In this document: positions 1 through 8,095 of the stretch, in pieces | Position numbering within the stretch: position 1 is the first letter of the stretch | How the letters are laid out: each line of letters begins with the position of its first letter | Assembly: GCF_900218035.1 (NCBI RefSeq) | Contig: NZ_OBMR01000009.1 | Location: 62,001-126,000 of the forward strand | DNA: 64,000 bases | Direction of reading: 5' to 3' | Source: Pseudobutyrivibrio ruminis DSM 9787 | GTDB lineage: Bacteria > Bacillota > Clostridia > Lachnospirales > Lachnospiraceae | The notes under the pieces: model-generated | The model's input: the letters and a program-made list of their open reading frames with translations, nothing else | Told to the model about the DNA's origin: nothing | The model's database searches: none | Translations under genes and position numbers: made by a program

Positions 1-1059
1 TGCTTTTTTTAATCTCTCAAAACCTTCCCTGGAATCCATAATGCTTGTCATGGCAAGCAAATATGAAAAGCTTGAAAGCTCAGTTTCTATTTCGTATTTT
101 TCCCTAAGAATTCTTGCCAGCTCCACCCCGGAGATATTTGTGAGCTTTGTAATTATTACAAGCTTTCCCGGGTCCTTTGTTTCGCCAGATTCAACGACTA
201 TTTTCAGGTGTTTTAATTGTCCACTAGTCTTGTAGAAATCCTGTAAGTTATCCACATAATCCCTAAACATATCCGCGGATTGTTCAAGAATGGTCATGCA
301 GTGACTAATGGAATTCATCAGTACATAGCTTGGTGAACTAGTCTCGAAAATATCAAGGGCTGCAGCTATCTTTCGGCTATCAACTCTATTTCCACTCACA
401 TGCATTACCGCTGTCTGTGTAAGAGCCGGTAAAGTTTTATGGAGACTTTGGATAGTGATATCTGCTTTTCCTACTGCAGATTCTTTGAATTCATCATTGA
501 ATCCTAGATGTGCTCCATGGGCTTGATCCACAATCAATATTATGCCTTCTTTATAGCAATACTTTGATATTTCATCTAGCTTGCAATGATATCCCTCATA
601 TGTAGGACTCGTCAGAAGAATTGCTTTAGGCCTGCCGTATTTTTCTACTGCAGATTTAATCTCTTCTAAAGTTGCTGCCCTGTATATTCCATTTTCATCT
701 GCCTTAGAATTAATATATCCAACCTTCAAGTGTCTTAGGATTGCACCATTATAAACACTTTTATGGGAATTCCTCTGAATTAAAATCAAATCATTTTCAC
801 TGCAGCTGCTGTATATCGCAGCAAGGTTTCCAACAGTAGAGCCGCCAACCAGAATAAAGCTTTTATCTGCTCCATAAATTTTGGCTAACCTTTCTTGCTC
901 CTCTGCTATAACCTCCTCAGGGTCGTGCAAATCATCCACTCCGTCCACTTCTGTCATATCTATTTTGTATGGTCCATCAAGCATTCTCTTATGGCCTGGC
1001 ATGTGGAATGGATACATATTCGATTTTGAATAATCTTCTAATATTTTTTCTAAACTCAT
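1..1059 (-). CDS. Orn/Lys/Arg decarboxylase family protein (partial)
   Basis: The C-terminal part lies beyond the window start; 353 codons are visible. The protein is a PLP-dependent fold-type I amino acid decarboxylase of the Orn/Lys/Arg group, cytoplasmic, expected to make a polyamine or diamine. The N-terminal family signature FHMPGHKR sits at residues 18-25, and the motif SLHKTLPALTQ carries the probable PLP-binding lysine (Lys208). The ATG follows a stretch with no strong ribosome site. It is divergent from the mobA-like gene. Which of lysine, arginine or ornithine is the substrate cannot be told, because the C-terminal domain is outside the window. Confidence 0.88.
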   Translation of the reverse strand, partial: MSLEKILEDYSKSNMYPFHMPGHKRMLDGPYKIDMTEVDGVDDLHDPEEVIAEEQERLAKIYGADKSFILVGGSTVGNLAAIYSSCSENDLILIQRNSHKSVYNGAILRHLKVGYINSKADENGIYRAATLEEIKSAVEKYGRPKAILLTSPTYEGYHCKLDEISKYCYKEGIILIVDQAHGAHLGFNDEFKESAVGKADITIQSLHKTLPALTQTAVMHVSGNRVDSRKIAAALDIFETSSPSYVLMNSISHCMTILEQSADMFRDYVDNLQDFYKTSGQLKHLKIVVESGETKDPGKLVIITKLTNISGVELARILREKYEIETELSSFSYLLAMTSIMDSREGFERLKKA

Positions 1060-1123
1060 TTTCTAGCTTTTATTTTCTACAAAGAATCAATATAATGGAT
1101 TTTATCAAAGCAAGGAGGATGTT

Positions 1124-1741
1124 ATGAATAGGACTTTAGTTATCCTTTGCGGTGGCGATAGTTCCCGCATGGGTACAAAGAAAGCACTTTTACCCTTTGA
1201 AGATAAAACTATGGTTGAATATATCTACGATAAATTCAGTCCATTTTTTGATAAGATTTACCTTTCAGTAAATGAGCGTGGTGACCTTACTCATTTGGGC
1301 CTTGATGCTCAGGAAATCCCTGATATCTATCGAAACGCCGGCCCTGTAGGCGCCATTCTTTCCTGCCTTACAATGATTTCAGGAGATAGAGCATTTTTCA
1401 TGTCAGTGGACACTCCATTTATGGATCCACGCATTGCAGCTTATCTCTATGACCATTCATATAATTACGACATCACATCTTTTAAGTTTGATGGTGAATT
1501 TTTAGATACCATCTGTGGTGTTTATCACAAGCGTTGCATCGGCCCTCTTTTCAAAGGTATCTTTTTCAAAAAAGCTACCAAAAGCTATATTCAGGCTAGA
1601 TGCTATACTAATCTTGTGGATACAGAAGTTATTGACAGCATTTCCACTGTTTCTATGGAGCAACAGTTCTACAAAGTAAACGACAGAAACTCATATTACT
1701 ATGCTGTCTTCTCCATTTTGAAGCACAACTTTGTTTGCTAA
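1124..1741 (+). CDS. mobA: MobA-like molybdenum cofactor guanylyltransferase
   Basis: This is a 205-residue nucleotidyltransferase of the MobA/NTP-transferase fold. MobA joins GMP from GTP to molybdopterin. The N-terminal nucleotide-binding loop LCGGDSSRMGTKK (residues 8-20) has the family pattern, and the SVDTPF motif (Asp96) matches the metal-binding CDMPF position. A good ribosome site (AAGGAGG) stands before the ATG. No other molybdenum cofactor gene is visible here, so the exact substrate is inferred; a related nucleotidyltransferase is the alternative. Its stop lies only 3 bp from the end of the convergent toxin-like gene. Confidence 0.7.
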   Translation: MNRTLVILCGGDSSRMGTKKALLPFEDKTMVEYIYDKFSPFFDKIYLSVNERGDLTHLGLDAQEIPDIYRNAGPVGAILSCLTMISGDRAFFMSVDTPFMDPRIAAYLYDHSYNYDITSFKFDGEFLDTICGVYHKRCIGPLFKGIFFKKATKSYIQARCYTNLVDTEVIDSISTVSMEQQFYKVNDRNSYYYAVFSILKHNFVC

Positions 1742-1744
1742 TCC

Positions 1745-2608
1745 TTAATCAAGGAAGCGCTTAAGCTGTGGCATCCAATCTCCAAGGAAGACCATGTTCT
1801 TTTCCATGGCGTCCCAGATTGGGCTTAAAAAATTCATTAGGCAATTATTAACGTCCGACCACTGTGGCTCGGACTTCTTTTTTTGCCTCAACTCAACCTT
1901 CCACTTTCTTTTCATGTAGGTGTAGTCACCGTAGCTTTTTAGCATATTAAGTCTTGAATCATCAATGACTATTCCTTTTTCTTTTACGAGCTCACTTAAT
2001 CTATCTTTTACCTTTCGTCCATTTACTGGATTTGATGTAAGGATTTCATATGCATCATAATAATAATCCATGTTGTTAATAAGCTCTAGTTTATCTATTA
2101 TTTCAAGCAAATGCTTTGATAGCTCTTCCTCTTTTGGATTGATAAGCACATCTACTTTTCTATTTCCATATGCAATAAGTTCCAAACTAATCTTTTCCGG
2201 TTCATGGCTTGCACCGTGCTTTTTGAAATATAGATTAATTGGAATATACATATCGTCGACGGTTATCTTTAAACTGATTCCTGTTTCTCCAACAGAACCA
2301 TTTACCGCCATGCCCTCGAGGGCTCCTTTGGCCATTATCTCCTTTAATATATCTCGCATATAAAGGATTGCCATTTTGTCATCAAGGTCTCTTACATACT
2401 CGTAGTAGATATTACTGATGCAAAGATCTTTGTAGACATCTGTTTTGAATTCTGCGGAGTTACAAAGATATAGCTCGTTGCAATATTTTCCATTGGCAAG
2501 AAGTTCTATTACAATTTCACAGACTGCTGCAGAAAGCAAATTCTTGAAAGGAATATTTAGTTGTTCCGACTTTTCCTTTATGTTTCCTTTGTTAATCATT
2601 ACAACCAC
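1745..2608 (-). CDS. Divergent AbiEii-like toxin of a type IV toxin-antitoxin system
   Basis: This 287-residue protein is the second gene of a two-gene unit whose first gene encodes an AbiEi-type antitoxin; the two overlap by 10 bp. AbiEii toxins are nucleotidyltransferases. The middle of this protein (about residues 180-192, NNMDYYYDAYEIL) resembles the AbiEii segment with the DFYDIY pattern. The usual N-terminal glycine-serine and DxD metal motif, however, cannot be found: the matching stretch reads ELYLCNSAEFKTDV. It may be an inactivated or highly diverged toxin. The assignment rests mainly on gene context plus this weak similarity. A second ATG four codons in (2599) is an alternative start. 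Confidence 0.55.
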   Translation of the reverse strand: MVVMINKGNIKEKSEQLNIPFKNLLSAAVCEIVIELLANGKYCNELYLCNSAEFKTDVYKDLCISNIYYEYVRDLDDKMAILYMRDILKEIMAKGALEGMAVNGSVGETGISLKITVDDMYIPINLYFKKHGASHEPEKISLELIAYGNRKVDVLINPKEEELSKHLLEIIDKLELINNMDYYYDAYEILTSNPVNGRKVKDRLSELVKEKGIVIDDSRLNMLKSYGDYTYMKRKWKVELRQKKKSEPQWSDVNNCLMNFLSPIWDAMEKNMVFLGDWMPQLKRFLD

Positions 2609-3240
2609 ACACCTATCATATTCTGGACTTTTTTAAGGACCTTACGTTCCTTGGCATATTCCATAAGCTTCGCCACATCTTTTTTCTCATCCATGATGTA
2701 GGCTAATACTCCTGTTTTGAATATTTCTCTATCTATCTTTTCTTGATATTTCAGTACGTCGCAGATTAATCTTTCTTTTGTGTAGATTTTCATGCGCCCA
2801 CCAGCAAAATCCGTCTCTGTTACGCCAAGCTCAAGAACTTCTGGCTCCGTATAGTATGGTTCCACGATTGGATAATCAATGTGGAATCTGGATTTACTAG
2901 TATTTTTATTAATCGCAATACTCCACTTGTATGGTCTATCCTTCAAATAACCATATACCCAAAGCGCAGATTCAATTGTGAGGATGCCATCTTCCCCAAA
3001 CAATTTATAAATCCACTGTTCTTCACTGCATTCAAAATACTTTGTAGTGTAGTATCCACTTTTTACTCTGATTAAATATCCCTCTTCTACGAACTTAAGC
3101 ACGCGACGATAGTCTACTCCCAGGGCTTCAATTTCACTTGTTTTAATTAATCCGCCGTTGGCCTCTACTAAATCATTAATCTGCTCCAGCTGATACTGCT
3201 TCTTTTCATCTCTTGAAAATAAGTTTTCCATTTTTTCCAC
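2599..3240 (-). CDS. AbiEi-type antitoxin / transcriptional regulator
   Basis: The 213-residue protein begins with a winged-helix domain (about residues 15-65, with GGLIKTSEIEALGVDYRRV followed by GYLIRVKSGYY), the layout of AbiEi antitoxins. AbiEi proteins bind inverted repeats in their own promoter and neutralise the AbiEii toxin. The rest (about 75-205) fits the AbiEi C-terminal domain, including the CDVLKYQEKIDREIF stretch typical of the family. The start follows GGAGTGG. A well-formed promoter lies upstream on the same strand. Function as a phage defence or addiction module is known for the family and inferred here. Confidence 0.75.
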   Translation of the reverse strand: MEKMENLFSRDEKKQYQLEQINDLVEANGGLIKTSEIEALGVDYRRVLKFVEEGYLIRVKSGYYTTKYFECSEEQWIYKLFGEDGILTIESALWVYGYLKDRPYKWSIAINKNTSKSRFHIDYPIVEPYYTEPEVLELGVTETDFAGGRMKIYTKERLICDVLKYQEKIDREIFKTGVLAYIMDEKKDVAKLMEYAKERKVLKKVQNMIGVWL

Positions 3241-3270
3241 TCCTGCTTGCTTTACGAGGTTATTTTCTTC

Positions 3271-3299
3271 ATTATCACATTCTATTATTGAGGTGTCAA
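3271..3299 (-). promoter_or_regulatory. Sigma-A-type promoter of the AbiE-like operon
   Basis: On the minus strand a TTGACA -35 box and a GATAAT -10 box are separated by 17 bp. A small inverted repeat, CTAAtccTTAG, lies just upstream (3300-3310) and could be an AbiEi operator. Confidence 0.6.
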
Positions 3300-3402
3300 C
3301 TAATCCTTAGTTCTATTATATTTTATAATCTGTCTTCTATTTGTCGTAAAATTGTCCTATAATACAAATATAGCAATTAATATTGTCTTTTTGGAGGAAT
3401 AT

Positions 3403-3915
3403 ATGTCTGAAGAAAAAATCACTCTTAGAAAAAATCCTTCTCGTAAAGAATGTGAGAAGGTAATTAAGAAGATACTAATGACAGAGGTGCTAGAACGAGG
3501 TACAAATGAACATTTCAAAAGCGCTTCTGATTTCATGAGCTACTTCCAGTCTCTATATCCTGCCAGTGACAGCTTAACAAAGCAGGTTCAACGTGCAGTT
3601 AAATCTCTTGGTATGCCAAAGGATGATCGAGGCTATTTCATCATAAACAAAACTGAAGAACAGCTTGGCCAGGATAAAGAAATTGCGTTTCTTATGACAA
3701 AGTCTCATTGCGAGCTCGTTCCTTTTGAAAATTATGAAACTTTATTTTTGAAGGCCGATGGAAAATATAAGGATTATCTATTCCAGCTTCTTTCTGAATC
3801 AGATACATTTGCAGACAAGGTAATAACCATGATTAACTCTTCAAATGGAATCATATTGTTTACAAACAACAAGCATCAGTTGGAAATTCTGATAAATAGT
3901 CTGATAAATAGATAA
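3403..3915 (+). CDS. Small protein with ArgR-like two-domain layout
   Basis: This is a 170-residue cytoplasmic protein without a sure family. Residues about 35-85 (SASDFMSYFQSLYP, then TKQVQRAVKSLGMPK) look like a winged helix resembling the ArgR DNA-binding domain. The C-terminal end (VITMINSSNGIILFTNNKHQLEILI) resembles the ArgR oligomerisation domain, where a GTIAGDDTILVI-like segment occurs. This resemblance is read by eye and weak. The start at 3403 is chosen because GGAGGAAT precedes it, and because the longer frame from 3352 would start inside the apparent promoter (TATAAT at 3358-3363). A terminator follows. Confidence 0.6.
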   Translation: MSEEKITLRKNPSRKECEKVIKKILMTEVLERGTNEHFKSASDFMSYFQSLYPASDSLTKQVQRAVKSLGMPKDDRGYFIINKTEEQLGQDKEIAFLMTKSHCELVPFENYETLFLKADGKYKDYLFQLLSESDTFADKVITMINSSNGIILFTNNKHQLEILINSLINR

Positions 3916-3962
3916 ATATTTTCTGCAAACGTGAAAATAATTTTGATGTCTGTGAAAATGCA

Positions 3963-3999
3963 AAACGACAGTCTAACAAATATAGGCTGTCGTTTTTAT
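3963..3999. terminator. Bidirectional Rho-independent terminator
   Basis: The stem AAACGACAG/CTGTCGTTT is followed by TTATT on the plus strand. It separates the convergent ArgR-like gene and dacA. Confidence 0.7.
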
Positions 4000-4043
4000 T
4001 ATGCTTTGTCGTTATTATAAAGAATCAGGACATTTCTTGTCGT

Positions 4044-5438
4044 TTATCTACGTCTTTTTCTTTTCTTACCATTATCTCTAATGATAGTCATGTTTGTCTT
4101 TTGTGGTCTTTGATGTCTGCTCATAAATCGATGTCTGAATAAAAGTATCTCACTTGATTTACTTCTTATAAACATAATCAAACAAATAACCGCAAGAACT
4201 ATAAGGATTACTAACCCAATTTTTGGATAGTCAACTTGTATATATTCTTTACCGCTTCCACCATTTTCTACAGGAATATTATCGAATGGATAGCTTCCGG
4301 CTGTTTCTGCGTTTGTAAATATCAGATTTGCATATCCTACAGACTTATCTGCATATGAGTATTGTAGCTGGCCTATAACTGACGAATCTTCTGAATCAGA
4401 ATAAGGAACTACTGTTGAGGTTACATCTAATATGCTGGCTGTCTTTGGAATAACGATTATTCCATCTTCATCTACTTTTATTAATTCACTGTTTTCACTA
4501 AGGATTCCTGTTACATTAACATCATCCTCTGATATTGAAGCAAAATCCGCTACTGCATACTTGCTAAAGTTGTCAAAACAGTACTCAAACAGGTTTGTTG
4601 TATCAGTATACTCATCTGTGGTTGTATCTTTCATTACAACACACACAAGTGTCATTCCATCTTTCTTTGCATATGTAACAAGTGTTGCACCTGCCACTAC
4701 AGTGTATCCTGTTTTACCACCTAGACAATACTCATACAAATACTGATTTGTCTTGTAGTAATGAAGCATTTGATGGTGGTTATTAAGTGGCGTTGGATCT
4801 GAATGCTTATTTGTAGCTGGGATTGTGTAGTTCTTTGTTCCAACTATTTCTGCAAACTTTGGAATCTTGTATGCAGCTCTTGAAATCAGCGCCATGTCAT
4901 AAGCACTTGTATAATGCTCTTCATCAGGAAGACCATTGGAATTATTGAAGTGAGTGTTCTTGCAGCCTAGCTCCTTTGCCTTAGCGTTCATCATATCAAC
5001 GAAGCTATCCATATCACCAGCAACATGCTCACCTAATGCGTATGCACACTCATTTGCTGATTCTAGCATCATTCCATAAAGTGTTTGCTCAACTGTCATT
5101 TCCTCGTTAACATCTCTGGCAATGCTGGAAGAACCAAGCTCTGTACCATATACCGCTTCTGCAGAAAATGTGACTGTCTCATCCAAATCGCAATTTTCAA
5201 GAACGATAAGTGCTGTCATTATTTTTGTAATACTAGCTGGATAATGTACATCATCCATATTCTTAGAATATAGGATTGTTCCTGTTTCCTCTTCCATTAC
5301 AATGGCTGATTCCGCCACTACATCAACTCCACTAGGCCAATAATCTGCAGCCTCAGCCTGGATTGATTTCATTGTAAATATACTATTAGCAATAAAAATA
5401 AAGGCTAATGCCTTTGCAAGTTTTCTTTTTATATTCAT
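4044..5438 (-). CDS. dacA: D-alanyl-D-alanine carboxypeptidase (DacA/DacF type)
   Basis: This 464-residue low-molecular-weight penicillin-binding protein trims the terminal D-Ala from peptidoglycan stem peptides outside the membrane. A signal peptide covers about residues 1-30 with cleavage near AEA. The serine-peptidase triad is complete: SITK (Ser69, Lys72), SAN (127-129) and KTG (242-244). The PBP5-like C-terminal domain follows, then one membrane segment (about 405-423) and a strongly basic cytoplasmic tail ending KKRKRRR. Anchoring by a full membrane helix rather than an amphipathic tail resembles DacF-like Firmicutes enzymes. It is transcribed alone, divergent from trmB. Confidence 0.93.
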   Translation of the reverse strand: MNIKRKLAKALAFIFIANSIFTMKSIQAEAADYWPSGVDVVAESAIVMEEETGTILYSKNMDDVHYPASITKIMTALIVLENCDLDETVTFSAEAVYGTELGSSSIARDVNEEMTVEQTLYGMMLESANECAYALGEHVAGDMDSFVDMMNAKAKELGCKNTHFNNSNGLPDEEHYTSAYDMALISRAAYKIPKFAEIVGTKNYTIPATNKHSDPTPLNNHHQMLHYYKTNQYLYEYCLGGKTGYTVVAGATLVTYAKKDGMTLVCVVMKDTTTDEYTDTTNLFEYCFDNFSKYAVADFASISEDDVNVTGILSENSELIKVDEDGIIVIPKTASILDVTSTVVPYSDSEDSSVIGQLQYSYADKSVGYANLIFTNAETAGSYPFDNIPVENGGSGKEYIQVDYPKIGLVILIVLAVICLIMFIRSKSSEILLFRHRFMSRHQRPQKTNMTIIRDNGKKRKRRR

Positions 5439-5462
5439 ACTCTTTTTCCTTTACGACTATTT

Positions 5463-5492
5463 AGTATAACTTCTCTATTTAGTCTGTTGCAA
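5463..5492 (-). promoter_or_regulatory. Promoter of dacA
   Basis: Minus-strand TTGCAA and TATACT boxes with an 18-bp spacer, 25 bp upstream of the dacA start. Confidence 0.5.
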
Positions 5493-5550
5493 TACTAATC
5501 TTACGATTTTTATGTTATAATCCATTTTGATTTTATTTTTGGAGGTTATT

Positions 5551-6195
5551 ATGAGATTAAGAAATATCCCAGGAGCTGATGAGGTTGTTGCAAATAGTCC
5601 TTATTGCATTCAGAACCCTACAAAGCTCAAGGGCTCATATAAAAAAGAAGTATTTGGCAATGACAATCCTATTCATATTGAAATCGGAATGGGTAAAGGA
5701 CAGTTTATCACTACTCTTGCAAAAGAGAACCCTGATATCAACTACATAGGTATCGAAAGATATACTTCTGTTTTACTTAGAGCCGTTCAGAAGGTGCAGG
5801 ATGAAGAAATTCCTAATCTTCGTTTTATCTGTTTTGATGCTGCTGAGATACTTGATATCTTTGCTTGCCATGAAGTAGATAGAATTTATCTAAACTTCAG
5901 CGATCCATGGCCAAAGGACAGACATGCAAAGCGTCGCCTTACATCTTCTACTTTCTTAAACAGATATAATTCAATTCTTTCTAAAGAAGGACATATTGAA
6001 TTCAAAACTGACAACAGAGATTTATTTGATTTTTCTGTAGAAGAAATAGACAATCATCCTTTATGGAAACTTGATGCCGTAACTTACGATTTACATAATG
6101 ATGAGACTATGAACGCCGGCAATATTATGACTGAATACGAAGAGAAGTTTTCTAGTAAAGGAAATCCAATTTGTAAGCTCATTACAAGTAGATAA
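5551..6195 (+). CDS. trmB: tRNA (guanine-N7-)-methyltransferase TrmB
   Basis: The 214-residue enzyme methylates G46 in the tRNA variable loop using S-adenosylmethionine. The SAM-binding motif EIGMGKGQF and the family motif NFSDPWPKDRHAKRRL are both clear, and the length is normal. The start at 5551 follows GGAGG with proper spacing and gives the usual N-terminus MRLRNIPGA; the upstream in-frame ATG at 5527 lacks a ribosome site. A TATAAT at 5516-5521 is a likely -10 box. A strong terminator follows. Confidence 0.95.
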   Translation: MRLRNIPGADEVVANSPYCIQNPTKLKGSYKKEVFGNDNPIHIEIGMGKGQFITTLAKENPDINYIGIERYTSVLLRAVQKVQDEEIPNLRFICFDAAEILDIFACHEVDRIYLNFSDPWPKDRHAKRRLTSSTFLNRYNSILSKEGHIEFKTDNRDLFDFSVEEIDNHPLWKLDAVTYDLHNDETMNAGNIMTEYEEKFSSKGNPICKLITSR

Positions 6196-6199
6196 TAGT

Positions 6200-6235
6200 A
6201 AAGCCTTGATTATTACAATCAAGGCTTTTATTTTG
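6200..6235. terminator. Terminator after trmB
   Basis: The 11-bp perfect stem AAAGCCTTGAT/ATCAAGGCTTT is followed by TTATTTTG. It can serve trmB and, on the other strand, tRNA-Lys. Confidence 0.85.
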
Positions 6236-6283
6236 AATATTTTTAGATATAAAAAAACCACCGAAAAAACTTCGATGGTCAAA

Positions 6284-6356
6284 TGCGCGATCAGGGGTTC
6301 GAACCCTGGACACCCTGATTAAGAGTCAGGTGCTCTGCCAGCTGAGCTAATCGCGC
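6284..6356 (-). tRNA. tRNA-Lys (anticodon CTT)
   Basis: A 73-nt cloverleaf with acceptor stem GCGCGAT/ATCGCGC, D-arm AGCTCAGCTGGCAGAGC, anticodon loop CTCTTAA (anticodon CTT) and T-loop GGTTCGAACCC. The discriminator base is A, and CCA is not encoded. Confidence 0.97.
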
Positions 6357-6524
6357 TCATTCATTTGTTATTGCCTCAGCAACGAATATAAGTATATAGC
6401 CTGATTGATTATTTTGCAAGCCTTTTTTTCATTTTTTTACGTTTTTTAACAACTTTTTTTACTACAGTTATCTGAAAATTCCAACACGCCCTCCCTTTAT
6501 CGTTTATTGAATATATAAATAACA

Positions 6525-6552
6525 ATACCTGCCTCTGATTTGAGACAGGTAT
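6525..6552 (-). terminator. Terminator-like hairpin after the acidic repeat gene
   Basis: The imperfect stem ATACCTGyCTC/GAGrCAGGTAT lies 8 bp beyond the minus-strand stop of the preceding gene. The following T-tract is broken, so the call is moderate. Confidence 0.5.
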
Positions 6553-6559
6553 CTTAATT

Positions 6560-8083
6560 TTATATATTTGCAAATAGCTTTTCTATTTCTTCTGGACTCA
6601 TTACCCTATTAGGATCTGTTAAATCAATTCCTACATCTGGGATAACTATTGAATCATCTTCTGGCTCTGGCTCAGGCTCTGGCTCCGGTTCAGGTTCCGG
6701 CTCTGGTTCCTCTTCTGGAATATCTCCAACCTCTTCTAACAGAGCATCCAAGTTTGCACCTATGTCTTCTACTGGAGCTTCTTCAGCTGCAGGTTCTTCT
6801 ACAACCGGCTCCTCGGCTGGGATTTCTTCTGCTACTGGTTCCTCTGGAACTACTTCTTCTACTGGAGCTTCCTCAGCCACTGGCTCTTCTGGAACTACCT
6901 CTTCCACCGGAGCTTCTTCTACTACTGCATCTAAGTCAAGGCCAAGGTCATCGACTGGCTCCTCTGTAGTTTCTTCCTCTACCACTGCATCCAAATCAAG
7001 GCCTAAATCATCAACTGGTTCTTCAGCTTCTGGCAATTCCTCTACTGGAATTTTCTCTTCCACTGAAGGTTCTTCTACTATAGCATCTAAATCAAGACCA
7101 AGGTCTTCAACTGGCTCTTCTGTAGATTCTTCTTCAATTACAGCGTCTAAGTCAAGTCCTACGTCATCAATTGGTTCTTCTGTTGGTATTTCTTCAACAG
7201 GAGTTTCTTCTATTGCTGGTTCTACTGCTTCTTCTGGAATCTGAATATCTTCTACATTGGTTATCTCCTCTGCAAGAGCTTCCTCAGCTACTGACTCCTC
7301 TGGAATTACTTCTTCCACTGGAGCTTCTTCTACTACTGGTTCTTCTAATGGAACTTCCTCAACCATAGGTTCTTCCATTACTGGCTCTGGTTCAGGTTCA
7401 GGTGTCACTGCAGGTTCAGGCATTACTGGCATCACTGGAGGTGGTGTCATCTGCATAGGCTGAGCCATAACAGGAATTCCATTTTGAATTTTACCTTCGA
7501 TATTTGATATCTGTGATGTAAGTGCTGCTATCTTTTGCTGTATATCAAGGTTTGTTTCTTTTAATAAAGTTTGCTGTTTTTCAAGAATCTGACTGTTACT
7601 GTTTTCAAGCTTTTCCTGAATATTTACCAGCTGATTGATTAACTCATCATTTGAGTTCATCAAAGCATCTGTGTTTTCCTTGCTTCGTGAAATAGTAACC
7701 TTAGCTACTGCTTTCTGTGCATTTATGATATCTTCTGCAGGTAAAGCACTGTTTTCCTCAATTGCTCGAAGTCTTTGATCCATTTCATCAAAGCTTTTCT
7801 TTATGACGAGATACGATGCCTTTTGTGCATTGTAGATTTCCTCATACTTTTCCTGCTCCATGTTTTTTTGTTTAAGAGATATATCTAACATGGCACTTAT
7901 AAGGAAAAACAATGCAACAATCATCAGAAGTATTCCTACCGCCATAGCCATGAAATTGCTTTTGAAATTTATCATGATATAAAATTCCATGATAATTAAC
8001 ACAGCAAGTGCTATGCTGGATAGAATAATCTGAATCTTATCCTTGGCTATTTCTGTTTGAATTTTCTTTGTGTTCTCGTCCAT
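6560..8083 (-). CDS. Membrane-anchored acidic Pro/Glu repeat protein with C-terminal FliM-like peptide
   Basis: The 507-residue protein has two membrane helices (about 17-40 and 44-66), a coiled coil (about 68-200), a proline/methionine linker (about 203-225), then about 260 residues dominated by Glu, Pro, Val and Ala. The motif DLGLDLDAVVEE and close variants recur five times, among EEAPVEEVVPEEPVAEE-type repeats and a run of alternating Glu-Pro. The last residues, MSPEEIEKLFA (495-505), match the pattern of the CheY-binding peptide at the N-terminus of FliM/FliY (LSQxEIDALL). It is the second gene after a CheC-type phosphatase, 12 bp apart. I infer a scaffold that recruits a response regulator; the family is not recognised. 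Confidence 0.8.
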   Translation of the reverse strand: MDENTKKIQTEIAKDKIQIILSSIALAVLIIMEFYIMINFKSNFMAMAVGILLMIVALFFLISAMLDISLKQKNMEQEKYEEIYNAQKASYLVIKKSFDEMDQRLRAIEENSALPAEDIINAQKAVAKVTISRSKENTDALMNSNDELINQLVNIQEKLENSNSQILEKQQTLLKETNLDIQQKIAALTSQISNIEGKIQNGIPVMAQPMQMTPPPVMPVMPEPAVTPEPEPEPVMEEPMVEEVPLEEPVVEEAPVEEVIPEESVAEEALAEEITNVEDIQIPEEAVEPAIEETPVEEIPTEEPIDDVGLDLDAVIEEESTEEPVEDLGLDLDAIVEEPSVEEKIPVEELPEAEEPVDDLGLDLDAVVEEETTEEPVDDLGLDLDAVVEEAPVEEVVPEEPVAEEAPVEEVVPEEPVAEEIPAEEPVVEEPAAEEAPVEDIGANLDALLEEVGDIPEEEPEPEPEPEPEPEPEPEDDSIVIPDVGIDLTDPNRVMSPEEIEKLFANI

Positions 8084-8095
8084 TGTGCCCCCTAG

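Noticed and set aside
3352-3402. Earlier start of the ArgR-like gene
   Set aside because: It begins before the -10 box of the apparent promoter and has no ribosome site.
6649-7463. Several plus-strand frames of 65-160 residues rich in Ser, Thr, Gly or Leu
   Set aside because: They are the reverse of the Glu/Pro repeat gene; low-complexity composition comes from the repeats and none has a ribosome site.
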